In this document: in pieces, positions 1 to 11,074 of the stretch | How positions within the stretch are numbered: position 1 is the stretch's first letter | Layout: every line of letters starts with the position of its first letter | Source: Nocardioides alcanivorans | GTDB taxonomy: Bacteria > Actinomycetota > Actinomycetes > Propionibacteriales > Nocardioidaceae | Reading direction: 5' to 3' | Assembly: GCF_021555175.1 (NCBI RefSeq) | Contig: NZ_JAKGRW010000057.1 | Coordinates: 1-64,000, forward strand | Length of the DNA: 64,000 bases | The notes under the pieces: generated by a model | Databases searched by the model: none | Seen by the model: the letters and a program-made list of their open reading frames with translations, nothing else | What the model was told of the DNA's origin: nothing | Position numbers and translations under genes: made by a program

Positions 1-625
1 CCTGCAGGGCGGCCAAGGCAGTGATGACGGCGAGGGCGAGCAGGGAGACCAAGACGTAGGTGCGCATCAGCGAACGCAACTCGTCATGGGTCTCGCCGAA
101 GACGGTGATCACGACCAACGCCCCCGTCTCGTCGCTGCGGGTGTGCGTGACGGGCTGTACCGAAACCAGGACCTCGCCGTCGCTGGTGTCCACTGTGGTG
201 TCGCCACCGTTGACCACGCGGGCGTTGACCGCGTCGACCACGGCCGGTTCCTTCGCCAGGTTCCCGTGGGCGGAGAGGGACACGAGTTCGGCTTGGTCAA
301 GGAGCCAGCCGGCCAGCACCTCGGCGTCGCTGGGAACGTTGCGTTGGATGAACACGCGGAAGAGCGACTTCAGGTCGGCGAAGGGCTGACGAGTGTCTGG
401 ATCGATGCCCGTGCTCTGCAGCTTGGCGAACTCCGCGAACTCCTGGTCGGCGTGTTCGACGGCCTGGTCGTGCAGCCGTGAGGACTCCACGGCATAGACG
501 AGGGCGCCCACCAGCGCCATCGCCAGCGCAGCGAGCAGGGCCAGGGCGAGGGTGAGGCGGATCCGGACGCTCAGGCCGGGGCGCCGCGACCGAGGTGGGT
601 TCGCCGGCGCGTCAACCACCCTCAA
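1..625 (-). CDS. Sensor histidine kinase, N-terminal part (left-arm copy, cut by window edge)
   Basis: The first 208 codons of the kinase described at 21725-23176: a basic N-terminus, the first membrane helix, the extracytoplasmic sensor region and the start of the second helix. The HAMP, dimerisation and ATPase parts are missing because the sequence ends. It reads leftward, divergent from the Nif3 gene after the Asp-tailed gene. If this copy were real and ended here it could not signal. Confidence 0.8.
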   Translation of the reverse strand, partial: MRVVDAPANPPRSRRPGLSVRIRLTLALALLAALAMALVGALVYAVESSRLHDQAVEHADQEFAEFAKLQSTGIDPDTRQPFADLKSLFRVFIQRNVPSDAEVLAGWLLDQAELVSLSAHGNLAKEPAVVDAVNARVVNGGDTTVDTSDGEVLVSVQPVTHTRSDETGALVVITVFGETHDELRSLMRTYVLVSLLALAVITALAALQ

Positions 626-638
626 CCCTCACCGCCGA

Positions 639-983
639 TCAGTCGTCATCGTCGTCGTCATCATCGTCATCGTCGTCCCAGTCGTCATCGTCCCAGTCGT
701 CGTCATCGTCGTCGTCGCGATCATGTGGCTGGGGATGCACGACTTCCGGCTCCGTGCGCTTCTGGGACGGTTTCGTCTTCGGATCGGAGTTCTTCGTGGG
801 CTCGCCGCTGGGAACGTCGGTGGGCCCACCCGAGTTGCCTTCGTCGTCGGAGAGGGTGCCGGTCACCACGATCGGTGATCGTTGCTCGGGAGCCTCGGTG
901 CCGCCGGTCAGGGTGCCGGCGACATAGGCAGACAGGGGAAGCAGCACAGCTGCCACCCCGACCAAGGTCCACGGAATCCTCAT
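639..983 (-). CDS. Small exported protein with poly-Asp tail (left-arm copy)
   Basis: Mirror copy of the gene at 21367-21711, with identical translation of 114 residues. It has an N-terminal hydrophobic segment, a Ser/Thr/Pro/Lys linker and an Asp/Trp tail. It lies 13 bases upstream of the truncated kinase copy, in the same direction. See the right-arm entry for discussion. Confidence 0.65.
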   Translation of the reverse strand: MRIPWTLVGVAAVLLPLSAYVAGTLTGGTEAPEQRSPIVVTGTLSDDEGNSGGPTDVPSGEPTKNSDPKTKPSQKRTEPEVVHPQPHDRDDDDDDDWDDDDWDDDDDDDDDDDD

Positions 984-1098
984 GATGCCCACCATCCTGC
1001 ACCACGATGGGGCGGTGATGAGACCTCGATGAGAACTCCCTCACGAAGCAGGTCGCCAGGCGCCGAGGTGCTCCTGGCCGGTCGCTAGGCTCGGCGCC

Positions 1099-2220
1099 AT
1101 GACGACCCTTGCTGACGTGGTTGACCTGGTGCACGGCTGGTATCCGCCCCACACCGCCGACTCATGGGACGCAGTCGGCCTCGTGCTCGGTGATCCCGCG
1201 CAGCAGGTGCGCAAGGTGATGCTTGCCGTCGACCCCTCGCCTGCTGTCGCGAAGGAGGCTGCGGAGTGGAAGGCCGATCTGCTCGTGGTGCACCATCCGT
1301 TGCTGCTCAAACCGGTGCACGGATTCGCGGCCACCACGCCGAAGGGGCGCACTCTCGCCACGCTTGCCGGCGCCAACTGCGCCCTGCTCACCGCCCACAC
1401 CAACGCCGACCAGGCGCTTGGCGGGGTCTCGGAGGCACTTGCCCACGCCGTCGGACTGGAGGACCTCACGCCGATCGTCGCAGCGCCGGGTGAGCCCCGC
1501 GACAAGATCATCGTCTTCGTTCCTTCCGACGCAGCAGCTCCGGTGCGTGCTGCCGTGGCCGAGGCGGGGGCGGGTGCGCTCGGCAACTACGACCACTGCA
1601 CCTTCACCGCCACCGGGCAGGGCCGCTTCCGCCCGCTGGACGGTGCCGACCCGGCGATCGGCACCATCGGTGACATCGCCGTCGTCGAGGAGGATCGGGT
1701 GGAGGTGCTCGCGCCTCGCAAGCTCCGTCGTACGGTCCTGGAAGCCATGCTCGCTGCCCATCCCTACGAGGAGCCGGCCTACGACGTCATCGAGCTCGGT
1801 GACCCCGGGTTCACCGAGACCGGGACCGGCCGTATCGGCAGGTTGCCCGAGCCCCAGACACTGCGCGAGTTCGCGCAGCGCGTCGCTGAGGCGCTTCCGG
1901 AGACCGCCCACGGCACACGGGTCGGCGGCGACCCCGAGCGGGAGGTACGACGCGTCGCGGTGTGCGGAGGGGCCGGTGACTTCCTGCTCCCGCAACTCAG
2001 CTCCGCCGACATCGACGTCTATCTGACCTCCGACCTGCGCCACCACCCGGCATCGGAGTTCCTGGAGCACGGCGGGCCTGCCCTGGTCGACGTCGCCCAC
2101 TGGGCGGCGGAGTCGATGTGGCTCCCGGTGGTGCAGAAGCGACTCGACGACGCGCTGGGGGATACGGTTGTCTCCCGGGTGAGCACCACGCCCACCGATC
2201 CGTGGACCTTCCGCATCTAG
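1099..2220 (+). CDS. Nif3-like dinuclear metal centre protein (left-arm copy)
   Basis: Identical to the gene at 20130-21251 (373 aa). ATG start at 1099. Metal-binding His and Asp motifs at both ends flank a central inserted domain. It is followed 9 bases later by the zinc-ribbon gene and then by the RNase H fusion, all in one direction. Confidence 0.85.
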   Translation: MTTLADVVDLVHGWYPPHTADSWDAVGLVLGDPAQQVRKVMLAVDPSPAVAKEAAEWKADLLVVHHPLLLKPVHGFAATTPKGRTLATLAGANCALLTAHTNADQALGGVSEALAHAVGLEDLTPIVAAPGEPRDKIIVFVPSDAAAPVRAAVAEAGAGALGNYDHCTFTATGQGRFRPLDGADPAIGTIGDIAVVEEDRVEVLAPRKLRRTVLEAMLAAHPYEEPAYDVIELGDPGFTETGTGRIGRLPEPQTLREFAQRVAEALPETAHGTRVGGDPEREVRRVAVCGGAGDFLLPQLSSADIDVYLTSDLRHHPASEFLEHGGPALVDVAHWAAESMWLPVVQKRLDDALGDTVVSRVSTTPTDPWTFRI

Positions 2221-2229
2221 GAGCCGACG

Positions 2230-2981
2230 CTGAAAGCCGATCCCGCCGCCCAGGAGAGCCTGCTCGCGGTCGCCGCGCTCGATGAGCGCATCAATCAGTT
2301 GCGCCACCAGTTGCGCAGCCTGCCCGAGTTTGCCGCCCTGCAGTCCTTGGGGAGAGCCGCACGGTCGTCATCGACCGTGCGCGTGACCTGCGGGTCGTCG
2401 TCGACGACCTGACGCGCGACCAGAAGAAGTCCGATCGCGAGGTCGAGCAGGTACGTGCCCGCCGCGACCGGGACCGCAAGCGGATCGACGAGGGGCAGAT
2501 CACCAATCCCAAGGACCTCGAGCGGATGACGCACGAGATGGTGTCACTGGAGCGTCGCATCTCCGACCTCGAAGACGTCGAGCTCGAGATCATGGCCCGC
2601 CTCGAGGATGCGCAGAGTGACCTCACGGCCGCTGAGTCCGACCTGACCGACCTCGACGAGCAGATTGCGGCGACCACCGCGGAACGTGACCGCCGTGGCG
2701 GCGCGTTGCAGGGCGAGCTCACCGAGACGGAGGCCAAGCGGGTTGCGGCGATCGCCAGCATTCCCGCCGAGCTGCTCAGGCTCTACGACAAGGTCCGCGA
2801 GCGGCAGGGCACCGGGGCTGCGATGCTGCGGGCCCGCCGGTGCGAGGGCTGTCAGATCACGCTTGACGCCGGCACCCTCGGCCAGATCACCAAGGCGGCT
2901 GCCGACGAAGTGGTGCGGTGCGAGGAGTGCAGTCGCATCCTCGTGCGCACGGACGAGTCCGGCCTCATCGGCCGTTCCTGA
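2230..2981 (+). CDS. C4-type zinc ribbon coiled-coil protein, frameshifted (left-arm copy)
   Basis: Mirror of 19369-20120. The frame breaks at the G run 2349-2352; one added G restores about 250 residues. No ATG, GTG or TTG fits the start; the first plausible codon is the CTG at 2230. Two CxxC pairs form the C-terminal ribbon. Confidence 0.75.
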
Positions 2982-2991
2982 GGACGTCGCG

Positions 2992-4205
2992 GTGGTGCGG
3001 GTCGTGGTCGAGGCCGACGGGGCTTCTCGGGGCAACCCGGGGCCGGCGGCGTACGGCGCGCTGGTGCGTGACGCCGACACCGGTGCGGTCATCGCGGAGA
3101 TGGCCTCGACGATCGGCGTGGCCACCAACAACGTGGCTGAGTACTCCGGTCTGGTTGCCGGCCTGAGGTTGGCGGCCGAGCACGCTCCGGGAGCGGCGGT
3201 CGAGGTGCGGATGGACTCCAAGCTCGTCATCGAGCAGATGTCGGGCAGCTGGAAGATCAAGAACGCCGACCTGGCGGTGCTTGCCGAGGAGGCGCGCCGC
3301 GCCCACGGCGGACCGATCCGCTACGTGTGGGTGCCACGGGAGCAGAACCGTGCCGCGGACAGACTCGGCAACGAGGCGCTCGACGGCAAGCGTTCCGGGA
3401 TCACGGTGCACCCGTCGCGGCCTGCATCAGCGGGGACCGGGAACCAGGTCGGCGACAACGTCGAGTCGCCGACCCGCAGCAGGGGCTGGTCGGCAGACAC
3501 CGAGCCGCCGACGACCCTGATCCTGGTGCGCCACGGTGTCACCGCGATGACGGTCGACAAGCGCTTCAGCGGTGGTCTTGGCGGCGCCAACCCGCCGCTG
3601 AGCGATGTCGGCCATGCCCAGGCCCGCGAGACAGGTGCCTGGCTGCGCTCGCTCTCCGAGCACGTCGACGACGTGCTCACCTCGCCGGTGTTGCGCACCG
3701 TGCAGACCGCCGAGGAGATCGCGGCCGTGCTCGGCAAGCGACCCGAGGTGGTGCCCGCCTTCGCGGAGATGGAGTTCGGCCGATGGGACGGCCTCAGCTT
3801 CGCGGAGGTCGCCGAGCGCCATGGCGACGACATGACGGCATGGTTCGCCTCCCTCGACGCCGCCCCGCACGGGGGCGAGTCCTTCCGGCAGGTGCAGCAG
3901 CGGGTCACCGCGGGCCTCGACCGCCTGGTCACCGAACGTGCCGGCCGCACGCTGGTGCTGGTCTCCCACGTCACCCCGATCAAGGTGCTTGTTGCCCAGG
4001 CTCTCGGGGCGCCGCTCGATGCGGTCTATCGCATGGAGCTGACACCGGCCTCGGTCACGGCGATCTCCTACTTCCCAGACACCAGACCCGAGCGATCCCG
4101 GGCCCAGAGCCCCGCCGTTGGCGGGGTGTGGGCGGCGTGCCGCCCTACCTCGCCTCACTGAAGCTCTTCAACGCCCGCCCGGGCGAGGGTCCGCTCACGC
4201 TCTGA
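2992..4205 (+). CDS. RNase H / histidine phosphatase fusion, frameshifted near its end (left-arm copy)
   Basis: Mirror of 18145-19358. GTG start at 2992, 11 bases after the zinc-ribbon stop. The frame breaks at the C run 4110-4113, just before the conserved end of the protein. Without repair translation stops at 4161. See the right-arm copy for domains. Confidence 0.8.
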
Positions 4206-4226
4206 GCAGCACACCCCACGGCAGGT

Positions 4227-5042
4227 TCAGAGTTCGCGGACGACCACGTCGAGGCGGGTGCCCTTGGCGTTGGGCGCGTCGGCCTCGACGTGCCAGCCGA
4301 GGTCGGTGAGGACATCGGCCAGCGCCTGCGGGGTGCGCGGATTGCGGCCGTCCTCGAGCAGCTGCCGCACCAGCCGACCCTTGGTGGCCTTGTTGAAGTG
4401 GCTGACGACCTTGCGGACACCGTCGGCCTCGTGGAGCACCCTGACGGTGGCCAGGCGGGAGGCCAACTCGACCGGGGGTCGCCAGAAGGCGGCGTACGTG
4501 CTGGAGCGCAGGTCGACGAGCAGGCCGCTACCGAGCGCGTCCTCGACGGCCGGCCCGAGGTGTTGGCGCCAGAAACCGCTGACCGAGCCGAGGCCGGGCA
4601 AGGTGACGTCGCCGCTGAGGCGGTAGGACGGGATCGGGTCCGTGGGCCGCACGATGCCGAAGAGCGATGACGTGATCGCCACCCGGGAGGTGGCGCGGCG
4701 CTTGGCGGCGGGCGAGAGGGTCGCGAAGTCGAGGTTGTCGAAGAGCACGCCGGTGTAGACGTGGTCGGCGCGTGCGGTCGCGGCGCTGTGCAGGGCAGCG
4801 TTGCGGGCCACCAGGTCGTGTTGGGTGCCGCCGAGGCCGAGCACCTCCGCGGCTCGCTCGAGCGTGACCTGGTGTTGCTCGGGTGTGTCGTGCGGGGCAC
4901 CGCCGGTGCACAGGTCGACGAGGGTCCCGAGCATCTGGCTGCGGGCCTCGGCGAGGACCGGCGAGCTCAGGCGGTCGAGGTCGAGCGACTTGCCGCGAGC
5001 GGGGGAGGCCTTGCCCTCGCTGGGCGGAAGCAGGATCAGCAC
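4227..5042 (-). CDS. yaaA: YaaA peroxide stress protein (left-arm copy)
   Basis: Mirror of 17308-18123, 271 aa, identical. It opens with the family signature LLPPSEGK. It is convergent with the RNase H fusion, whose repaired stop is 21 bases away. Confidence 0.85.
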   Translation of the reverse strand: MLILLPPSEGKASPARGKSLDLDRLSSPVLAEARSQMLGTLVDLCTGGAPHDTPEQHQVTLERAAEVLGLGGTQHDLVARNAALHSAATARADHVYTGVLFDNLDFATLSPAAKRRATSRVAITSSLFGIVRPTDPIPSYRLSGDVTLPGLGSVSGFWRQHLGPAVEDALGSGLLVDLRSSTYAAFWRPPVELASRLATVRVLHEADGVRKVVSHFNKATKGRLVRQLLEDGRNPRTPQALADVLTDLGWHVEADAPNAKGTRLDVVVREL

Positions 5043-5123
5043 GGCGAAAGCCTAGGGGTGGGTGCCCGGGTTCGTCGGGTGGCCACGCATCCGCGCCGTC
5101 GCTGTGATGCTCTGCATAGAGTG

Positions 5124-6549
5124 ATGCCCATGGTGAGCCGGGTTGTGCACGTCCGTGGGGCCGACATGCGGGACGAGATCGCCGCGCTGCAGCAGCAGTT
5201 GGAGGTGACTCCCGAGTTTCCTCCGGAGGTGGAGCAAGCCGCGGCCCGGGCGGTTGCCGCCCCGCGCCTGCCGGAGCTGGACCGCACCGACATCCCCTTG
5301 GTGACCATCGATCCCGAGGGGGCGATGGACCTCGACCAGGCGCTCCACATCCGGCGCACCGACAGCGGTTTCAGCGTGCACTACGCGATCGCCGACGTCG
5401 CTGCCTTCGTCACGCCCGACGACCCCGTCGACGTGGAGGCACGCAAGCGCGGCCAGACGTTGTACGGCGCCGACGCGAAGGTGCCGCTGCATCCGAAGGC
5501 GATCTCCGAGGGCGCAGGGTCGCTGCTTCCGGGTGAGGTGCGTCCGTCGTTGTTGTGGACCATCAACGTCGATGCCTCAGGTGAGGGGACCGAGGCGGTC
5601 GTCGAGCGAGCCCTGGTGCGCTCGCGCAGTCGTCACACCTACGAGGAGGTGCAGCAGGCGCTCGATGCCGGCACGGCAGACGAGCTCTTCGGCCTGCTCA
5701 GGGAGGTCGGCGAGCTGCGGATGGCGCGGGAGGCAGACCGCGGTGGCGTCTCGCTTCCACTGCCGGAACAGGAGATCGTGCTCGAGGGAGAGCACTGGCG
5801 ACTGGGTTTCCGGGCCATGCTGCCCGTGGAGGAGTGGAACGCCCAGATCTCGTTGCTCACGGGAAGTGCTGCGGCTTCCCTGATGGTCTACGCCCGAGTG
5901 GGGTTGCTGCGCACGCTGCCGCCGGCCGACCCGCGCGACGTGAAGCGGCTGCACCGTACGGCGCACGCACTCGGCATCCCCTGGCCCGCGGAGATGCTCT
6001 ATCCGGAGTTCATCCGGTCGCTCGACCCCGAGCAACCCAAGCATGCGGCGATGCTCGTCGCCTGCACCCGGCTGCTGCGCGGCAGCGGCTACGTCGGTTT
6101 CGACGGGGAGCTGCCGGCCCAGCCGCAACATGCGGCGATCGCGGGGAGTACGCCCACGTCACGGCGCCCCTGCGGCGCCTCGTCGACCGCTACGCCAGCG
6201 AGATCTGCGTGGCCCTGTGCGCCGAGCAGCCGGTGCCGCAGTGGGTGCTCGACCGACTCACCGACGTACCGGAGATCATGGCCAGGACCGGGCGTACGGC
6301 GGGTGCCTACGAGCGCGGCATGCTCGACATGCTCGAGGCCGCTGTGCTCGGCCCGCGGGTCGGTGAGACGTTCGACGCGGTCGTCATCGACGTGGACGAG
6401 AAGGACCCGACGCGCGGTGAAATCACCATCGCCGAACCTGCCATCGAGGCCCGGGTCACCTCGTCCTCTCCGCTTCCGCTGGGGAGCTGGTGCAAGTCAC
6501 GTTGAGTGAGATCGACGCTGTGAAGGGGAAGGTCGTCTTCATTCTGTAG
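5124..6549 (+). CDS. RNB-domain ribonuclease (RNase II family), twice frameshifted (left-arm copy)
   Basis: Mirror of 15801-17226. Breaks fall at the G runs 6143-6146 and 6453-6455; one G added at each gives about 475 residues. Start ATG at 5124, with an alternative at 5130. See the right-arm copy. Confidence 0.8.
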
Positions 6550-6728
6550 GGAGGCGATTGGCGTTCGTCAACCGCACGCCACGATCGACGGCCATCGCTG
6601 GGTGCGGTCGGTGGCGGTGGCCAACGGGAACCACTGATTTCTCGGCGTCTGAGCGACATGTGAGCGACTTGTGATCGGTGAGTGATCCGGTGGCTGGGCA
6701 ACGGTCTCGCTTTGACGAAAGGTGCCAC

Positions 6729-8612
6729 ATGCTCACTGTCACGCCCGCTCCCTGGCGACATCGAATCGCTGCGACGACGGCCACCGCTGTCGTCGGCGCC
6801 ACTTTGGTGACCGCACCATTCGGGGCAGCCCAAGCAGCGAACCCGCCGATCACCGTGCAAGTGAGCGTGACCACCGGCGGTTTCGGTCCCGATCACGGCT
6901 CCAACGGGGACACTGGTACGACGCGGGTGCTCAGCAAGGACGGCCGCTATGTCGTCTTCGCCTCGAGCGGTCCTGTCGTCCCGGGGCAGAAACAGCTCAG
7001 CTGGCAGATCGTCCGCCGTGATCGCCAGCTGGGCACGACGGAACTGATCTCGAAGAGCAGCAACGGGGCGATGGGCAACGGCCACAGCCATGAGCCGTCT
7101 GTCAGTGCTGACGGCCAAGTGATCGCCTTCCGCTCCAGCTCCTCCAATCTGGTGCCGGGGGACACCAACGGCACCACGGACATCTTCGTCCACGATGTTC
7201 GAACGGGCACCACGACCCGGGCGAGCGTGACCAGCAGTGGCGCGCAGGTCCCGACCGGTCAGGTCGCCGGTGACAACGTCGTGGGCCCGCCCAGCATCAG
7301 TGCTGATGGCAGGTGGGTCGGTTTCACCTCTCGGGTGCAGGGCTACACGCCGGACGACGGCACCGCCAGCAATGCCTACCTGCACGACCGCCAGACCGGC
7401 GCGATCGAGGTGGTGAGCCGGCACGCGAACGGGGTCGTCGGCAGCGCACACGTCTCCACCCCGGTCGTGCCGAGCGCGAACGGAGACTTCGTGACCTTCC
7501 AGTCGCTCGACAACCTGTCCGGCGGCTCCAACAACGCGGCGATCGACATCTTCGTGCGGGACCGCCGAGCAGGTCAGGCGACAACCACCGCTGTCGGCGG
7601 CAAGGAGTGGCGGGACCTCCGTCAGTCGATGACGCCCGATGGTCGATTCGTCGTCTACGACACCGGTGACGCCGACCAGGTCGCCGGTGACACCAACGGC
7701 AGGATCGACGTCTTCGTCCATGACCGGGTCACCCAGACCTACGAGCGGGTCAGCGTTGCCAGCAACGGCACCCAGGGCAACGGCAACAGCAGCCACGGTT
7801 CCATCAGCGACGACGGTCGTTACGTCAGCTTCCTCTCGGTCGCCACCAACCTTGCGCCCGGCGACACCAACAACGTGGGCGATGTGTTCCGCCACGATCG
7901 GCAGACCGGGCAGACCATTCGGGTCAATGTGGACACCGACGGCGCCCAGGCGACTGCCTCGACGTACGCTCCGGCGATCAGTGGGAACGGCCAACACGTC
8001 TCGTTCAACAGCTACAGCCGGCTGACCCCCGTGGCGACGAAGACTTGGCAGCAGGTCTTCGTGCGTGATCTCGCGAGCAAATACCCGGCGCTCTTCGCGC
8101 GCCTGGGGCGGACCCCGAACCGGGTGGTCGCCAAGGAGACCTATCGCATCCCCTCGGTCGACATCCGGACTGGCCCGGCGTTGCGGATCACGTGGTCACC
8201 CGTGAGCGGCAAGGGCAAGGCCGTCCAGCAGACGGCTGCCGTGCAGAACAACGGCTTCACGCTGCGTGCGCCGGAGCGGAACGGCAAGTTCACGGTCACC
8301 TTCAGCTATGCAGACCAGCTCCTGGGCACCCGCACCATTGCGATTCCCAAGCCTGGGGCGAAGAAGCTCGCCAAGGCCGTGAAGAAGAACAAGCGGCTCA
8401 AGGTCGCCACCGTGGGGGTCAAGGCCGGCCAGAAGGTGCAGGTCCGCTGGACGCCGCGCGGAATGACCGGAGGAAAGGTCGTCAAGCGGGCGGGCAAGGT
8501 CAACAAGTCAGGCATTCTCAAGGTGCGACCGGCAACGCGAAGGGGCCCGTACCAGGTGGTCGTGCGCAGCAACGGAAAGACACTGCGCAAGGGGATCGTT
8601 CGGGTTCGTTGA
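6729..8612 (+). CDS. Secreted PD40/TolB-like beta-propeller protein (left-arm copy)
   Basis: Mirror of 13738-15621, 627 aa, identical. The ATG at 6729 is chosen because a good signal peptide follows directly; an in-frame upstream start at 6678 would bury it. See the right-arm copy for the repeats. Confidence 0.8.
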   Translation: MLTVTPAPWRHRIAATTATAVVGATLVTAPFGAAQAANPPITVQVSVTTGGFGPDHGSNGDTGTTRVLSKDGRYVVFASSGPVVPGQKQLSWQIVRRDRQLGTTELISKSSNGAMGNGHSHEPSVSADGQVIAFRSSSSNLVPGDTNGTTDIFVHDVRTGTTTRASVTSSGAQVPTGQVAGDNVVGPPSISADGRWVGFTSRVQGYTPDDGTASNAYLHDRQTGAIEVVSRHANGVVGSAHVSTPVVPSANGDFVTFQSLDNLSGGSNNAAIDIFVRDRRAGQATTTAVGGKEWRDLRQSMTPDGRFVVYDTGDADQVAGDTNGRIDVFVHDRVTQTYERVSVASNGTQGNGNSSHGSISDDGRYVSFLSVATNLAPGDTNNVGDVFRHDRQTGQTIRVNVDTDGAQATASTYAPAISGNGQHVSFNSYSRLTPVATKTWQQVFVRDLASKYPALFARLGRTPNRVVAKETYRIPSVDIRTGPALRITWSPVSGKGKAVQQTAAVQNNGFTLRAPERNGKFTVTFSYADQLLGTRTIAIPKPGAKKLAKAVKKNKRLKVATVGVKAGQKVQVRWTPRGMTGGKVVKRAGKVNKSGILKVRPATRRGPYQVVVRSNGKTLRKGIVRVR

Positions 8613-8698
8613 CCGGTCATCTGGACGACTGGTTCGTCCTCTGCGGTCCATCGGTGTGGACCGGTGGACCGCGGGGCCGTGTCAGGTCGGAGGCTTGA

Positions 8699-9122
8699 GT
8701 GCGGAAGGGCTGGCTCATAGGCCGGGTTCTGTTCGCCGGCCGGCCTCACGACCGACCAGTTGGCAACCATCCATCTGGGACCACCGTTGCCGATGGCCTC
8801 ACGCGATCTACCCGCACACTCGGGCGAGCAGCCCTCGAGCGTGTGCGCGTTGGATCCCGAGGGATTCAACTTCTTGATCTTGCTCCGGGTGGGGTTTACC
8901 TAGCCGCACCGGTCGCCCGGCACGCTGGTGGTCTCTTGCACCACCGTTTCACCCTTACCGCCCACTCCCGAAGGAGAGGGAGGCGGTCTGTTTTCTGTGG
9001 CACTGTCCCGCGGGTCACCCCGGGTGGGTGTTACCCACCACCCTGCCCTGTGGAGCCCGGACCTTCCTCGACGTTCCCCGAGGGGAGCGCCGCGGTTGCC
9101 CGGCCAGCCCTTCCGCCCGCTC
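8699..9122 (-). ncRNA. rnpB: RNase P RNA (left-arm copy)
   Basis: Reverse complement of the RNA at 13228-13651, with all the conserved blocks. Ends are approximate. Confidence 0.85.
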
Positions 9123-9173
9123 AGGATAGGGCATCGTAGGGAAGAAAGCCGCGCCCACGGGCGTTGGGCAGAC

Positions 9174-9602
9174 ATGGAGAACATGGACGGCTACCAGCCC
9201 CCGAAGATCATCTTCCCCGGGCAGCGCGACATCGCGGATGCCTACCGCGTTGCGTGGGACCTGCTCCACGCCGATGCGCCTGAGCAGGCGCTCGAGATCC
9301 TTGCCCCCGCCCTGGAGGCGGAACCCGGCAACGTCGGACTGCGGTCGCTTCGTGCCTGGGCCTACTTCCAGCGAGCCCAACTCGACAAGGCCCGGGTCGA
9401 GCTCGAGTTCCTCGTCGAGGCCGATCCCACCGACGTGTGGGCGCGGCACACCCTCGGCAGGCTCCACGAACGCAAGTCGGAGTACGCCGCGGCCTTGCCG
9501 CACCTGAGGTTGGCTGCGGCCATGAGCGGTGACCCCGACCACGAGCGGGCCGTCGTCCGTGTCGAGCGGATGTTGGAGCAGTTGGCCGCGCGCGTGAACT
9601 GA
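9174..9602 (+). CDS. Tetratricopeptide repeat protein (left-arm copy)
   Basis: Mirror of 12748-13176, 142 aa, identical. ATG at 9174, with another in-frame ATG at 9183. Divergent from the RNase P RNA. Confidence 0.75.
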   Translation: MENMDGYQPPKIIFPGQRDIADAYRVAWDLLHADAPEQALEILAPALEAEPGNVGLRSLRAWAYFQRAQLDKARVELEFLVEADPTDVWARHTLGRLHERKSEYAAALPHLRLAAAMSGDPDHERAVVRVERMLEQLAARVN

Positions 9603-9637
9603 GTTCGGCAGGGCTCGTGACCGGCGTCGAGGTGTGG

Positions 9638-10498
9638 CTACGGGTTGGTCAGCACCTCGGCGCCGTCCTCGGTGACGAGCAGGGTGTGCTCGAACTGGGC
9701 GCTTCGCGAGCGGTCGCGGGTGACGACGGTCCAGCCGTCGTCCCACATCTCCCACTCGTGCGTGCCCAAGTTGAGCATCGGCTCGATGGTGAAGGTCATG
9801 CCCGGGCGAATCTCGTCGTCATAGCCCGACTCGTCGTAGTGGGGAATGATCAAGCCGGAGTGGAAGTGCGTGCCGATGCCGTGGCCCGTGAACTCACGCA
9901 CGACGCCGTACCCGAAACGCTTCGCGTAGGACTCGATGACGCGGCCGATGACGTCGACACGCCGTCCGGGCTTGACCGCCTTGATGCCGCGCTCGAGCGC
10001 AGTCTTGGTGCGGTCGACGAGGAGGCGGGTCTCCTCGTCGACCTCCCCGGCGAGGAACGTCGCGTTCGTGTCACCGTGGACGCCGTTCAGGTAGGCGGTG
10101 ATGTCGATGTTGACGATGTCGCCGTCCTGCACGACCCGGTCGTCGGGGATGCCGTGGCAGACCACCTCGTTGACGCTCGAGCACAGTGACTTCTGGAAGC
10201 CGCGGTAGCCCAACGTCGACGGGTAGGCGCCGTGGTCGCACAGGAACTCGTGGCCGATGCGGTCGAGCTCGTCGGTCGTGATGCCCGGTGCGACGTGTTC
10301 GCCGACGAGCTCACGGGCCTGCGCCGCCAAGCGTCCGGCGATGCGCATCCGCTCGATCGTCTCGGCGTCCTTGACCTCGTCTCCGGTGAACGGCTGTGGG
10401 GCCGGCTTGTCGACGTACTCCGGTCGCACGATGTGTGAGGGGACGGGGCGGCGCGGGGAGATGAGACCCGGGGAGATCGGGGCGGTGGTGCTCGACAT
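9638..10498 (-). CDS. map: Type I methionine aminopeptidase (left-arm copy)
   Basis: Mirror of 11852-12712, 286 aa, identical. All five metal ligands are present. Convergent with the TPR gene. Confidence 0.9.
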   Translation of the reverse strand: MSSTTAPISPGLISPRRPVPSHIVRPEYVDKPAPQPFTGDEVKDAETIERMRIAGRLAAQARELVGEHVAPGITTDELDRIGHEFLCDHGAYPSTLGYRGFQKSLCSSVNEVVCHGIPDDRVVQDGDIVNIDITAYLNGVHGDTNATFLAGEVDEETRLLVDRTKTALERGIKAVKPGRRVDVIGRVIESYAKRFGYGVVREFTGHGIGTHFHSGLIIPHYDESGYDDEIRPGMTFTIEPMLNLGTHEWEMWDDGWTVVTRDRSRSAQFEHTLLVTEDGAEVLTNP

Positions 10499-10521
10499 GG
10501 TGCGAGTGTAGTTTCGCCATC

Positions 10522-10719
10522 ATGGACAACGAGTTCTGGTTCTGCCTGAAGCACCACACCGTGGAGCCGCGAGAGGGTTGCCGCAACGCTGACCGGCTGG
10601 GCCCCTATCCGACGGAGGCCGAGGCCGCCCGGGCGCTCGACAAGGTGGCCGAGCGCAACGATTCGTGGGAGAACGACCCCGACTGGAACGACGACGCATC
10701 CTCCGACGGAGACGACTGA
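10522..10719 (+). CDS. Small acidic protein, 65 aa (left-arm copy)
   Basis: Mirror of 11631-11828. Divergent from map across a 23-base gap. Function not recognised. Confidence 0.6.
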   Translation: MDNEFWFCLKHHTVEPREGCRNADRLGPYPTEAEAARALDKVAERNDSWENDPDWNDDASSDGDD

Positions 10720-10756
10720 GCCGGAATCCGGACAGAACCTCCGGTAGGTTCGCCGC

Positions 10757-11023
10757 GTGGTCCACCGAGAACCAGCGTCTCCCTGGCCCTTCGTGGGCAT
10801 GGCGGGGTTGGCGTGCGCGCTCTTCCTGTACGGCGCCAGCGTGCTCATCGCTCCCTGGTGGGCGGTGCTGGTGTTGGTGGTGCTCTGGTTCGTCTTCTTT
10901 GCGATCGCCTGCAGGTGGTGGACCCCGCATCCCAGGCGACTGCCCTTCCTCGCGGCGTTCGCGATGCTGTTCTGGTTCGGGTTCGTCCTCGCCGGCGGCG
11001 CTTGGCTCGACTGGGGTCCGTGA
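10757..11023 (+). CDS. Small integral membrane protein, 88 aa (left-arm copy)
   Basis: Mirror of 11327-11593. GTG start at 10757. About three hydrophobic helices. This is the last gene before the palindrome spacer. Confidence 0.6.
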   Translation: MVHREPASPWPFVGMAGLACALFLYGASVLIAPWWAVLVLVVLWFVFFAIACRWWTPHPRRLPFLAAFAMLFWFGFVLAGGAWLDWGP

Positions 11024-11074
11024 GTCTCGAGCAACCTCCCTGAGGCCGGGTGCACCAGTGCCCCACGTACGTCG